Shown here in pieces: positions 54,102-62,051 of a stretch of 64,000 nt of DNA. A program made the translations under genes and the position numbers. Within the stretch, counting starts at the first letter, position 1; each line of letters starts with the position of its first letter. Location: positions 1,116,001 to 1,180,000 of the forward strand of contig CBDAQK010000006.1 in NCBI GenBank assembly GCA_965199005.1, in the 5' to 3' direction. Under the pieces are notes generated by a model. It was not told where the DNA came from and did no database searches. It worked only from the letters and a program-made list of their open reading frames with translations. The DNA is from LMUY01 sp965199005. GTDB taxonomy: Bacteria; Pseudomonadota; Alphaproteobacteria; Acetobacterales; Acetobacteraceae.

Positions 54102-56387
54102 ATGGACGGCAAAATCTATGCTCATTCCCTGGAAGGCCGGCCTACGGATGAGTGGGAGGATCTGAGTGATCATCTCCGCTGCGTCGCCGCGTTGGCTTCC
54201 GGCAACGCGGAACGCTTAGGCCTCGCCCAACTCGCGCGCGTCGCGGGGCTGTTGCATGATATCGGCAAGGTTGCGCGCGAGTTTCAGGCCTACATTCGGG
54301 GAGAGGCCCCGCGTGGCGGCGACCACGCGACGGCCGGCGCGTGCCAGGCGCTCATGGCTTACACGAACTTTGGCCGAGCGCTTGCCGTTGTGATCGCCGG
54401 GCACCATAGCGGCTTGGCGGATGGCGACGCGCTCGACCGCCGCCTAAAGTCTCCGCTGCCGGACTGGAGCAGTTGGGCCGAGCACGCTGGGCCACTACCG
54501 GCAGCGTCCAGTCTGCGTCCATCTCATCCATTTCCGGCAAGTAAACGGGGCGTCCACGCGGCCTTCACCAAGGCCTTCATGGTGCGCATGCTGTTCTCCT
54601 GTCTGGTGGATGCGGACTTCATCGCTACCGAAACATTTATGAATGTTGGTAAGCTGTCCCGGGGCAGCACCGTCAGGATCGAGGATTTGGCTGATCGGCT
54701 GAATATCTACGTTGAAAAATTGCGCGCTGCCGCCGAGCCCACTCACTTGAACACTCTGCGCGCGCAAATCTTCGACCATGCCATGGCAAAGGCGGCCAAC
54801 CCGCCCGGTTTCTACACGCTCACAGTGCCGACCGGCGGCGGCAAGACGCTCGCCTCGCTCGCGTTCGCGCTCGAACACGCCCGTGCCAAGAACAAGCGGC
54901 GGGTGGTCGTCGTCATCCCGTTCACCTCGATCATCGAGCAGACGGCACAGGTCTATCGCGACGCCCTTGGCGACGAAGCCGTGTTGGAGCATCACGCGAG
55001 CTTCGATTGGGAGCAAGTGGCGCCGGCGCATGGCGATGCCGGCGACGAGCGGGACGGCATGGGGCGGCTGCGCCGGGCCGCTGAGAACTGGGACGCACCG
55101 GTCGTGGTCACGACCGCTGTGCAGTTCTTCGAGAGTCTTTTCGCCAATCGTGGATCGCGCTGCCGGAAGCTGCACAATCTCGCCGATAGCGTGATCGTGC
55201 TGGACGAAGCACAGGCAACTCCACCCAAGCTGCTGCTGCCATGCCTCGCTGCGTTGGACGAGTTGCAGCGCAACTACGGTGCAACGATCGTGCTTTGCAC
55301 GGCTACGCAACCGGGTTGGCGCCAGATGGATGGTGCACTGGTTTTTCAGGACAAGCTTAAAACGACCGATTTCGGTCTGTGCATTGGTGACGACCGGGAA
55401 CTGGCACCGCGCTCGGCAAGGCTGGACATGGCATTTCAGCGCGTGCGCGTCGAAGTCATGCCGGTAGCGGTTGATGATGCGGAGATTGCCAGCGCGTTCG
55501 AACGGGCGCCGCAGATGCTCTGCATCGTCAATAGCCGTGCCCATGCACGCGACCTATTCGAGGCGATCCGAAAACTGGACGGCGCCGTTCACCTGACGAC
55601 GCTGATGTGTGCTGCGCATCGGCGCGAGGTGCTGCGGCGGCTGAAGCGGCATTTGCGTGAAGGGCTTCCCGTGCGCCTGGTGGCGACAAGTCTGATCGAG
55701 GCGGGGGTCGACATCAGCTTCCCCGAAGTATGGCGCGCATCGGCCGGCGTGGACGCGGTCGCCCAGGCGGCGGGGCGCTGCAATCGCCACGGCGAGATGC
55801 TGTCGGGGCTGGGACGCGTCGTGGTTTTCACACCCAAGGAGGCGAAGGTCCCGGCGGCATTGCGGGATTTTCAGCAGGCTGCACGCGGCGTCCTGCGCGA
55901 CTTCGCCAACCCTATTGGTGACGATGCAGTGCAGCAATATTTTCGCATGTTGTATTTCAACAAGGGCGCTGAGGCGCTGGATTCGGTGAAAGTCGGCGAT
56001 CTTGCGGGTATCCTTCCCTCGATCCAGGCGCATGCGGATGGATGGCGCTTTCCGTTTGAGAGCATCGCCAGGGCCTTCCGGATGATCGACGATGCGATGC
56101 GGCCCGTGATTATTCCGTTCGACAACCGTGCCCGGGCTCTGCTGGACGAGTTGGCGTTCGGCCATGGCAGCATCGGCACCGCATTGCGTGGCTTGCAACC
56201 CTATGTCGTCGGCACTCCGGAACGCGCGCGCGCCACTTGGCTGGATAAGGGTATTCTTAAGCCAGTTCGGCGGGACTTTGGCGACACCATTCTGCAGTTG
56301 GAAGACTTATCGCCGATGTACTTGTTCAAAACCGGACTTGATTTGTCAGACGGCGCTTACCGTGGCGTGGAACACAATCTTTGGTAA
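54102..56387 (+). CDS. cas3: CRISPR-associated helicase/nuclease Cas3 (type I-C)
   Basis: Cas3 is the effector nuclease recruited by Cascade to degrade target DNA. The 761-residue protein has an N-terminal HD nuclease (His 8; LLHDIGK with His 52/Asp 53; GDHATAG near 73-79; GHHSGLADG near 100). The SF2 helicase has Walker A TGGGKT near 244-249, DEAQATPPK near 368 and QAAGRCNRHGE near 590. HD and helicase motifs all look intact. It precedes cas5c but is separated from it by an unusual 326-bp gap, suggesting separate transcription of cas3 and the Cascade/adaptation genes. Confidence 0.95.
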   Translation: MDGKIYAHSLEGRPTDEWEDLSDHLRCVAALASGNAERLGLAQLARVAGLLHDIGKVAREFQAYIRGEAPRGGDHATAGACQALMAYTNFGRALAVVIAGHHSGLADGDALDRRLKSPLPDWSSWAEHAGPLPAASSLRPSHPFPASKRGVHAAFTKAFMVRMLFSCLVDADFIATETFMNVGKLSRGSTVRIEDLADRLNIYVEKLRAAAEPTHLNTLRAQIFDHAMAKAANPPGFYTLTVPTGGGKTLASLAFALEHARAKNKRRVVVVIPFTSIIEQTAQVYRDALGDEAVLEHHASFDWEQVAPAHGDAGDERDGMGRLRRAAENWDAPVVVTTAVQFFESLFANRGSRCRKLHNLADSVIVLDEAQATPPKLLLPCLAALDELQRNYGATIVLCTATQPGWRQMDGALVFQDKLKTTDFGLCIGDDRELAPRSARLDMAFQRVRVEVMPVAVDDAEIASAFERAPQMLCIVNSRAHARDLFEAIRKLDGAVHLTTLMCAAHRREVLRRLKRHLREGLPVRLVATSLIEAGVDISFPEVWRASAGVDAVAQAAGRCNRHGEMLSGLGRVVVFTPKEAKVPAALRDFQQAARGVLRDFANPIGDDAVQQYFRMLYFNKGAEALDSVKVGDLAGILPSIQAHADGWRFPFESIARAFRMIDDAMRPVIIPFDNRARALLDELAFGHGSIGTALRGLQPYVVGTPERARATWLDKGILKPVRRDFGDTILQLEDLSPMYLFKTGLDLSDGAYRGVEHNLW

Positions 56388-56415
56388 TCATAATCAAACT
56401 AAATCGCTGCAAATT

Positions 56416-56501
56416 GCGCGTAGCCTCGAACGGAACCGAAGCTACGCGCCGTTTCGCCTAGGACATTGCCTCAAAGTTTCAATCCGCGCCGGTCGGGCGA
56501 C
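56416..56501 (-). ncRNA. Candidate crRNA-like regulatory RNA (CreR/CreA-like) between cas3 and cas5c
   Basis: Read on the minus strand this element has three parts. First comes a degenerate I-C repeat (56501 to 56476), then a roughly 26-nt spacer-like stretch (56475 to 56450), then a 9-bp hairpin (56449-56441 with 56424-56416). The spacer start, TTTGAGGCAATGTCCT, matches the cas5c promoter site at 14 of 16 bases, and that site has a TTC PAM. A possible minus-strand promoter lies at 56595-56568 (TTGGAT, 16 bp, GATATT). crRNA-like RNAs with degenerate repeats that guide type I effectors to repress toxin or cas promoters are known in other subtypes. Their presence here is my inference. Confidence 0.6.
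56476..56501 (-). repeat. Degenerate type I-C CRISPR repeat, minus strand, outside the array
   Basis: On the minus strand this 26-mer starts GTCGCCC and ends GGCGCGGATTGAAAC. The last 15 bases equal the array repeat ends except at the one base where those two also differ from each other (A or C; here T). About 3 bases are lost from each arm of the repeat stem, leaving a CGCC/GGCG hairpin. Loss is confined to the stem-loop while the Cas5c-processed 5' handle is kept. Confidence 0.8.
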
Positions 56502-56517
56502 TGGTGGAGGCTCAACG

Positions 56518-56557
56518 GTAACAGTGATTGTGCCGTCAGGTTGACAGTAACGGTGAT
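56518..56557. promoter_or_regulatory. 11-bp direct repeats in the cas3-cas5c gap
   Basis: GTAACAGTGAT at 56518-56528 and GTAACGGTGAT at 56547-56557 differ at one base and are 29 bp apart start to start. They lie upstream of the degenerate repeat when read on the minus strand and upstream of the cas5c promoter on the plus strand. A TTGACA hexamer at 56541-56546 lies just before the second copy. They may bind a regulator. Confidence 0.35.
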
Positions 56558-56625
56558 CCGATTCGCCAATATCTTCACGAGCTTTCTCCATCCAAGGAGA
56601 TCATACCCGCTAATCACTCAAATGT

Positions 56626-56662
56626 CACTGGTATATTCGCGTAAGGATATAGCCTCAAAGAA
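56626..56662 (+). promoter_or_regulatory. cas5c promoter region containing a self-target site with TTC PAM
   Basis: TGGTATATT at 56629-56637 is an extended -10 element with only a weak -35, so transcription would begin near 56644. The stretch 56636-56659 matches the spacer part of the upstream degenerate CRISPR unit (20 of 23 aligned bases, one gap). On the minus strand it is preceded by 5'-TTC (56662-56660), the PAM expected for type I-C. A 34-bp Cascade footprint (56626-56659) would cover the -10 and start site. The cas5c ATG is 55 bp downstream. Confidence 0.55.
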
Positions 56663-56688
56663 CGCTTGACCGAACGACAGTGTCATGC

Positions 56689-56706
56689 TCCTTTCGTAAC
56701 GAAGGA
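56689..56706 (+). promoter_or_regulatory. Hairpin covering the cas5c ribosome-binding site
   Basis: TCCTT at 56689-56693 can pair with AAGGA at 56702-56706, extended by C-G around a GTAAC loop with one bulged T. AAGGA is the likely Shine-Dalgarno of cas5c (ATG 56714). The weak 6-bp hairpin could dampen translation initiation of the first Cascade gene. Confidence 0.3.
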
Positions 56707-56713
56707 TGAAACC

Positions 56714-57391
56714 ATGGCCTACGGCGTTCGGCTGCACGTTTGGGGTGAGCGCGCCTGCTTCACCCGGCCTGAGATGAAAGTGGAAAGAATCACGTACGAC
56801 GTTCCGACCCCGTCCGCCGCGCGCGGCATCCTTGAAGCGATCCATTGGAAGCCGCAGATCGCCTGGAGCGTGGACCGAATCCATGTGCTGCGGCCGATCC
56901 GCTTCCAGGCCTTCCGCCGCAACGAGGTTGGCGCCAGGGCCAGCGCAACCCTCGCCACGCGGGCGATGAAGTCGGGCAACCTGGCCGGCATCGGCCTGGA
57001 TGCGGTGGCTGAGCGGCAACAGCGTGCCACAACCTTCCTGATCGACGTGGCCTACGTGATCGAGGCGCATTTCACCCTCACGGAGTGCGGCCAGGACGAA
57101 AATCCGGCCAAACACGCCACGATGTTTAATCGCCGCGCTGCCGCCGGCCAGTGCTTCCACCGGCCATGCCTGGGCAACCGAGAATTTCCGGCCGAGTTCG
57201 CGCTCATTACCGAGGGCGCCCCCTTACCTGAGTCGACGCTGCCGCCGGGTCAACGCGACCGCGATCTGGGCTGGATGCTGCATGATATCGACTTCGCTGG
57301 CGGCCGCACCTCCCGCTTCTTCCGCGCCCGAATGGCTGGCGGGATAATCGACGTGAACGCCTGCCTGGCCGAGGGTGGGCTAACGGCGTGA
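56714..57391 (+). CDS. cas5c: Cas5c (Cas5d), type I-C Cascade subunit and crRNA-processing nuclease
   Basis: In type I-C systems Cas5c cuts pre-crRNA at the repeat base, replacing Cas6, and holds the 5' handle. The 225-residue protein starts MAYGVRLHVWGERACFTRPEMKVERITYDVPTPSAARGILEAIHWKP, the Cas5d/DevS signature. RPIRFQAFRRNEVG follows near 62. ATG 56714 has AAGGA 7 bp upstream; a TTG 48 bp earlier also keeps the frame open but lies inside the promoter region. Its stop overlaps the GTG of cas8c by 4 bp. Confidence 0.93.
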   Translation: MAYGVRLHVWGERACFTRPEMKVERITYDVPTPSAARGILEAIHWKPQIAWSVDRIHVLRPIRFQAFRRNEVGARASATLATRAMKSGNLAGIGLDAVAERQQRATTFLIDVAYVIEAHFTLTECGQDENPAKHATMFNRRAAAGQCFHRPCLGNREFPAEFALITEGAPLPESTLPPGQRDRDLGWMLHDIDFAGGRTSRFFRARMAGGIIDVNACLAEGGLTA

Positions 57392-59163
57392 CCATCCTCC
57401 AAGAACTTGACCGCTACTACGGTCGCATGGCCGATCGCAACGAGGTGGTGCCACCCGGTTGGTCAATGGAATCAGTCGGCGTTGTGCTTGAACTAGCTGC
57501 CGACGGAAGGCTCCTCGGCGCAGACCTGCGGCTCGACAACCGTAAGCGTCCTCTGAGCGAGGCATTGCCCAAATGGTTCACGCGCTCGGGCAATGGCTCC
57601 ACGCCATATTTCCTGTGGGACAACTCGGCCTACGCGCTCGGCTTGGGCGCGAAGGACCCTGGCAAGACCGCACGCGACCATGCCGCCTTCAAAGCGCTGC
57701 ACCTGGACACCTTGGCCGGCGAAGACGATGAAGGCTTGGGAGCGCTGCGCCGCTTCCTCGAGGCTTGGACCCCCGACCGCACCCTCCTGCCTAATCTCGA
57801 CGACCGGATGCTAGGGTTCAACGTCGCATTTCGGCTACAGCATGAGGTTCAGTTCCTCCACAACCGCCCTGCGGCCGCATCGCATATCGCCCGGCTGCGC
57901 GTACCAGCGCAGGCGGGGCACACCGGATTCTGTTTGATCCGGGGTGCCAATCTGCCTTTGGTGCGGCTGCATCCCAAGATCAAAGGCGTCGATGGGACCG
58001 CCTCGGCCGAAGTCCCGCTCGTCTCGTTTAATGCGGACGCCTTCACCTCGTATGGCAAAGAGCAGGGCTACAATGCGCCTGTGTCGGAGGACGCGGCATT
58101 CCGGTACGGCGCCGCGCTCAATGCCCTGCTGGCACGTGGCGGACGCACCCGCATCCGGGTTGGCGATTCGAGCGTCGCGTTCTGGGCCGACGCCTCCGCG
58201 CTAGACGCCGCGGTTGCCGAAGCCGCGGCGCGCGCGGCCGAGGACGTGTTCGCCGCCTCCGCCGACGACCGGCCGACCATCGAGGGCGCAGGCGACGAGC
58301 AGCAGGCCACGCATGTGCGCGAACGCCTGCAGGAGGTCGCGCGCGGCAAGCCGCTCACCGTATTGAGCCCGGCCCTACGCGACGGCGTGCGCTTCAACGT
58401 GCTGGCGCTGGCGCCGAACGCCGCGCGGCTGACTGTTCGCGCCTGGCTGTCGGATGATTTCTCCCACTTCGCCGTGGCGCTCGCCCGGCATCAGCAGGAC
58501 TTGTCGATCGAGCCGAAGCCGCGTGGCGGTGCATGGCCGCCATCAGTGCACCGCCTGCTATTGCGCACAACGGCCCTGCAGGAGAAGGCGGAGAATATCC
58601 CCTCAGGCCTTGCCGGCAGCGTGTTGCGCGCAGCGCTGGCGGGCACGCCCTACCCGCGCACCCTGCTCACCACGGCGCTCATCCGCCTGCGCGCCGGCGG
58701 TGACCGCGCTAGCGGCTGGCATGCCGCGGCCATCAAGGCCTGCCTTGCGAGAATGCTATCTGAGGAGGACGTTCCCGTGTCGCTCGATCCCACCGATCCT
58801 AGCCCGGCCTACCAGCTCGGGCGGCTATTCGCCGTCATCGAGAAGGCGCAACGCGAAGCACTCGGGTCTGTCAACGCGTCGGTAGGCGACCGTTACTATG
58901 GCGCCTTCTCGGCCACGCCGGCGCGCGTGTTCGCGACCGTCATGCGGGGCGCGCGGACGCATATTTCGGCAGCGCAAAAGCTGAACCGCGGCTTCTGGAT
59001 TAATCGGCGGCTAGAGGAGATCATCGCCCCGTTGCCGGAACGGTTGCCGGCGACATTGCGCCTGGAAGACCAGGGCCGTTTCGCGATCGGCTACTATCAC
59101 GAACGCGCCGATTTTCCGCCTAAGGCTGCAGCTCCGTCCGAACCTTCGCAGGAGACCCCGTGA
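57388..59163 (+). CDS. cas8c: Cas8c (Csd1), type I-C large Cascade subunit
   Basis: Cas8c recognises the PAM and, through an internal start in many I-C systems, also yields the small subunit Cas11c. The 591-residue protein starts (GTG) MTILQELDRYYGRMADRNEVVPPGWSMESVGVVLELAADG, typical of Csd1. SGNGSTPYFLWDNSAYALGL lies near 67, and SPALRDGVRFNVLALAPNAARLTVRAWLSDDFSHFA near 325 is a conserved block. The frame is intact. It overlaps cas5c by 4 bp and cas7c by 1 bp. Confidence 0.93.
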   Translation: MTILQELDRYYGRMADRNEVVPPGWSMESVGVVLELAADGRLLGADLRLDNRKRPLSEALPKWFTRSGNGSTPYFLWDNSAYALGLGAKDPGKTARDHAAFKALHLDTLAGEDDEGLGALRRFLEAWTPDRTLLPNLDDRMLGFNVAFRLQHEVQFLHNRPAAASHIARLRVPAQAGHTGFCLIRGANLPLVRLHPKIKGVDGTASAEVPLVSFNADAFTSYGKEQGYNAPVSEDAAFRYGAALNALLARGGRTRIRVGDSSVAFWADASALDAAVAEAAARAAEDVFAASADDRPTIEGAGDEQQATHVRERLQEVARGKPLTVLSPALRDGVRFNVLALAPNAARLTVRAWLSDDFSHFAVALARHQQDLSIEPKPRGGAWPPSVHRLLLRTTALQEKAENIPSGLAGSVLRAALAGTPYPRTLLTTALIRLRAGGDRASGWHAAAIKACLARMLSEEDVPVSLDPTDPSPAYQLGRLFAVIEKAQREALGSVNASVGDRYYGAFSATPARVFATVMRGARTHISAAQKLNRGFWINRRLEEIIAPLPERLPATLRLEDQGRFAIGYYHERADFPPKAAAPSEPSQETP

Positions 59164-60137
59164 TGCCCCGCCCCGATGCCCTGCAACACCGCCACGAATT
59201 CGTAATGCTGTTCGACGTGACCAACGGCAACCCGAACGGCGATCCCGACGCCGGGAACATGCCCCGCACAGACCCCGAAACGGGGCATGGCCTGGTCAGC
59301 GACGTTTGCCTCAAGCGCAAGGTGCGCAACTATGTCGAGATCGCCCGTGCCGACGCCCAACGCTTCCGCATCTACGTCACCGAAGGGTCAGTCCTGAACG
59401 AGAAGCACAGGGAGGCCTACGTCGCCTTGCGGCCCGGGGACACGAAGAACAAGAACGAAAAGCTTTCACCCGCGACCGATGATGAGGCTTCCAAGCTCCG
59501 CGACTTCATGTGCGACAATTTCTACGACATCCGCACGTTTGGCGCCGTGATGGGAACCAAAATCAACGCCGGGCAAGTTCGCGGCCCGGTGCAGATCGGG
59601 TTTGCCAGGTCGGTCGAACCCGTGCTGCCCCTAGAAATCTCGATTACCCGTATGGCAGCAACCAACGAGAAGGAGAAAGAGAAGGACAAAGAGGGCGAGG
59701 ACGAACCGGAGAAACGCGGCGACAAGCGCACCATGGGACGCAAGCACATCATCCCTTACGGGCTCTATCGCGCGCACGGCTACGTTTCAGCGCCGCTCGC
59801 CTATGACGAGCGCAAGGGCACCGGGTTCAACGACACAGACCTCGCGCTTCTGTGGGAAGCACTGGCGAGCATGTTTGAGCATGACCGCTCCGCCACACGG
59901 GGCGAGATGACCACGCGTAAGTTGATTGTGTTCCGCCACGCCTGCGCGCTGGGAAATGCCCGCGCGCAGACGCTGTTCGAACGGGTGACCGTGTTCCGCA
60001 ACCACCACGGCGAATTGCACGCACCGGGCGACGAGGCGCTAGACAACGCCGGGCCGGCGCGCCGCTACTCGGATTACCATATCGAAATCGACCACACTGA
60101 TTTGCCAAACGGGATCGAGTTGCTGGAACTGGTGTGA
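59163..60137 (+). CDS. cas7c: Cas7c (Csd2), type I-C Cascade backbone
   Basis: Cas7c polymerises along the crRNA spacer to form the Cascade backbone. The 324-residue protein starts MPRPDALQHRHEFVMLFDVTNGNPNGDPDAGNMPRTDPETGHGLVSDVCLKRKVRNYVE, the Csd2/Csh2 signature. FYDIRTFGAVMGTKINAGQVRGPVQIGFARSVEP lies near 119. A Glu/Lys-rich low-complexity insert (KEKEKDKEGEDEPEKRGDK) occupies about 171-189. ATG 59163 overlaps the cas8c stop; GTG 59160 is the alternative. Confidence 0.95.
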   Translation: MPRPDALQHRHEFVMLFDVTNGNPNGDPDAGNMPRTDPETGHGLVSDVCLKRKVRNYVEIARADAQRFRIYVTEGSVLNEKHREAYVALRPGDTKNKNEKLSPATDDEASKLRDFMCDNFYDIRTFGAVMGTKINAGQVRGPVQIGFARSVEPVLPLEISITRMAATNEKEKEKDKEGEDEPEKRGDKRTMGRKHIIPYGLYRAHGYVSAPLAYDERKGTGFNDTDLALLWEALASMFEHDRSATRGEMTTRKLIVFRHACALGNARAQTLFERVTVFRNHHGELHAPGDEALDNAGPARRYSDYHIEIDHTDLPNGIELLELV

Positions 60138-60692
60138 CCGCGCCGCCAAACCCGGCGGTGGCGGATGCCGATCTCATCGCCCTCTCCGCCCTGCAGCATT
60201 ATCTGTTCTGTCCGCGCCAATGCGCGCTGATCCATGTCGAACAGGCCTGGGCGGAAAATGTCGCAACCGCCGAAGGCCGGGTCGCCCATGAGCGCGTGCA
60301 TGCCGCGGAGCGCGAGGTCCGCCGGGGCGTGCGCACCGTCACCGGTGGAGCACAAGCGCGGCCGCCCCAAGGCGCACCGGGCCGACGAGGTCCAGCTCTG
60401 CGCGCAGGCTTTCGCCCTGGAGGAGATGTTCGCCGTCTCCATCGCAGAGGGAGCACTGTTCTACGGCCAGCCCCGCCGCCGCAGCGTCATCGCCTTCGAC
60501 CCCACCTTGCGCGAGCTGACCGAAACCGTGGCCGCCGCCACGCGGGAGATGCTGGCCGCCGGGCGCACCCCGCGCATGGCCTATGACAAGAAGCGCTGCG
60601 ACGCCTGCTCGCTGATCGAACTTTGCCGTCCACGGACAACGGGCGCCCCCGGCTCGGCGGCGGCGTGGCTGGAAGCGCAGTTGGATGCGTAA
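60134..60692 (+). pseudogene. cas4: cas4, internally deleted and frameshifted
   Basis: Cas4 is a RecB-like nuclease with an Fe-S cluster that trims and orients prespacers. The first frame (from GTG 60134) gives LIALSALQHYLFCPRQCALIHVEQAWAENVATAEGRVAHERVHAAEREVRRGVRT. A second frame resumes at about 60339 with PVEHKRGRPKAHRADEVQLCAQAFALEEM and ends with CDACSLIELCRP. The stretch expected between them, about 35-40 residues with the GxADVVEF motif and its catalytic Asp, is missing, and the frame changes near 60330-60342. All four Cys ligands survive, but no single frame encodes a working protein. The 3' end still overlaps cas1 by 8 bp. Confidence 0.88.
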
Positions 60693-61725
60693 ACTGCTCA
60701 ACACGCTCTATGTGTCGACGGAAGGTGCCTATCTCAGGCGCGACGGCTTGAACGTCGTGGTAGAGGTCGAGCGGGATGAGAAGCTGCGCGTGCCGCTGCA
60801 CCTTCTGGGGCGCGTCGCCGTGTTCGGCCAGGTGTCGCTGTCGCCCGCATTGATGGGCAGCCTTGCCGAGGCCGGCGTGGTCACGGCCTTCTTCGGCATG
60901 AACGGCCGCTTCCTCGCGCGCGTAGAGGGTCCCGTCACCGGCAACGTCCTGCTGCGGCGGGAACAGTATCGAGTGATGGAGGATGCGGGCGGCAGCACCC
61001 GGATCGCCCGCAGCATCGTGACCGCGAAGGCGCTGAACCAGCGCGGGGTGCTCCAGCGGGCGCTGCGTGACCATGGCGAGAGTTTGGCCGGGCCAGCTAT
61101 CGATGCCGTCTCGGCTGCCATTGATCGCATGCAAGATATCGCCCGGCGCGCCCTGCATGAGACCGATCTCGACCGGCTACGCGGCCATGAAGGAGAAGCG
61201 GCTGCACTGTACTTCGGTGTATTTCCTCACACGCTTCGCTCGACGGACCCGGCCCTTGCATTCCGTGGCCGCAGCCGGCGGCCACCCATGGATGCGCCGA
61301 ATGCTTTGCTGTCCTTCATCTACACGTTGCTGGTGCATGATTGCCGTGGCGCGTTGGAGGGTGTGGGATTGGACCCGGCGGCAGGCTTTCTGCATCGCCT
61401 GCGCCCCGGCCGGCCGAGCCTTGCGCTCGACCTGATGGAGGAACTGCGCGCGCCGTTGGCCGACCGGCTGGCGTTGTCGCTGCTCAATCGCCGGGAAATC
61501 GGGCCAGGCGATTTCCGCGTGATGGAGAACGGCGCCGTGCTTCTGACCGACGAAAGCCGCAAGACCGTGCTGACGGCGTGGCAGACCCGTAAGCGCGAGG
61601 AGATCGAGCACCCGTATTTGAAGGAGCGCACACCGCTGGGTCTGCTGCCGCACGTGCAGGCGAGCCTGTTGGCGAGGACGTTGCGAGGCGATCTTGACGC
61701 ATACCCGGCGCTGGTGTGGCGGTAG
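60685..61725 (+). CDS. cas1: Cas1 integrase (type I-C)
   Basis: Cas1 with Cas2 integrates new spacers at the leader end. The 346-residue protein starts MRKLLNTLYVSTEGAYLRRDGLNVVVEVE. It has RLRGHEGEAAALYFGVF (metal-binding Glu near 168), LSFIYTLLVHDCRGALEGVGLDPAAGFLHRLRPGRPSLALDLMEELRAPLADRL (His near 233 and Asp near 247). All catalytic residues appear present. It overlaps the broken cas4 by 8 bp and precedes cas2 by 3 bp. Confidence 0.95.
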   Translation: MRKLLNTLYVSTEGAYLRRDGLNVVVEVERDEKLRVPLHLLGRVAVFGQVSLSPALMGSLAEAGVVTAFFGMNGRFLARVEGPVTGNVLLRREQYRVMEDAGGSTRIARSIVTAKALNQRGVLQRALRDHGESLAGPAIDAVSAAIDRMQDIARRALHETDLDRLRGHEGEAAALYFGVFPHTLRSTDPALAFRGRSRRPPMDAPNALLSFIYTLLVHDCRGALEGVGLDPAAGFLHRLRPGRPSLALDLMEELRAPLADRLALSLLNRREIGPGDFRVMENGAVLLTDESRKTVLTAWQTRKREEIEHPYLKERTPLGLLPHVQASLLARTLRGDLDAYPALVWR

Positions 61726-61728
61726 GAT

Positions 61729-62019
61729 ATGTTGGTCCTCGTGAGTTATGATGTGGAAGTCACGTCACCTGGGGGCTCAAGGCGTCTGCGCCGAATTGCC
61801 CGGGCTTGCCAGGATTATGGTCAGCGCGTTCAGTTTTCCGTTTTCGAGATCGAGGTGTCCCCTGAGCAATGGGTGACGTTGCGGGCCCGCCTGGTGGGCG
61901 AGATGGATGCGGCCCGAGATAGCCTGCGGTTCTATTTCCTGGGCAGAGAGGGCCGCCGCAAGATTGAACATTTGGGTTCTAAGCCAGTCGTTGATTTGGA
62001 TGCGCCGCTGATCGTATGA
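61729..62019 (+). CDS. cas2: Cas2 (type I-C)
   Basis: The 96-residue Cas2 begins MLVLVSYDVEVTSPGGSRRLRRIARACQDYGQRVQFSVFEIEVSPEQW, with the conserved Asp 8 after the first beta strand and the RVQFSVFE core. It bridges two Cas1 dimers in the adaptation complex. It is the last cas gene and lies 209 bp before the first repeat of the array, so the interval holds the CRISPR leader. Confidence 0.95.
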   Translation: MLVLVSYDVEVTSPGGSRRLRRIARACQDYGQRVQFSVFEIEVSPEQWVTLRARLVGEMDAARDSLRFYFLGREGRRKIEHLGSKPVVDLDAPLIV

Positions 62020-62051
62020 CTCAGGGGGTTCGGCCACGTTGTAGCGGGACA

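Noticed and set aside
56622..56669. Fifteen-codon frame (MSLVYSRKDIASKNA) overlapping the self-target site, considered as a CreT-like toxin
   Set aside because: It has no ribosome-binding site at a sensible distance and lies across the proposed promoter and start site; regulation of cas5c explains the region better.
56466..56669. 67-codon plus-strand frame spanning the cas3-cas5c gap
   Set aside because: It runs through the degenerate repeat and promoter, starts with a weak codon and has no domain.
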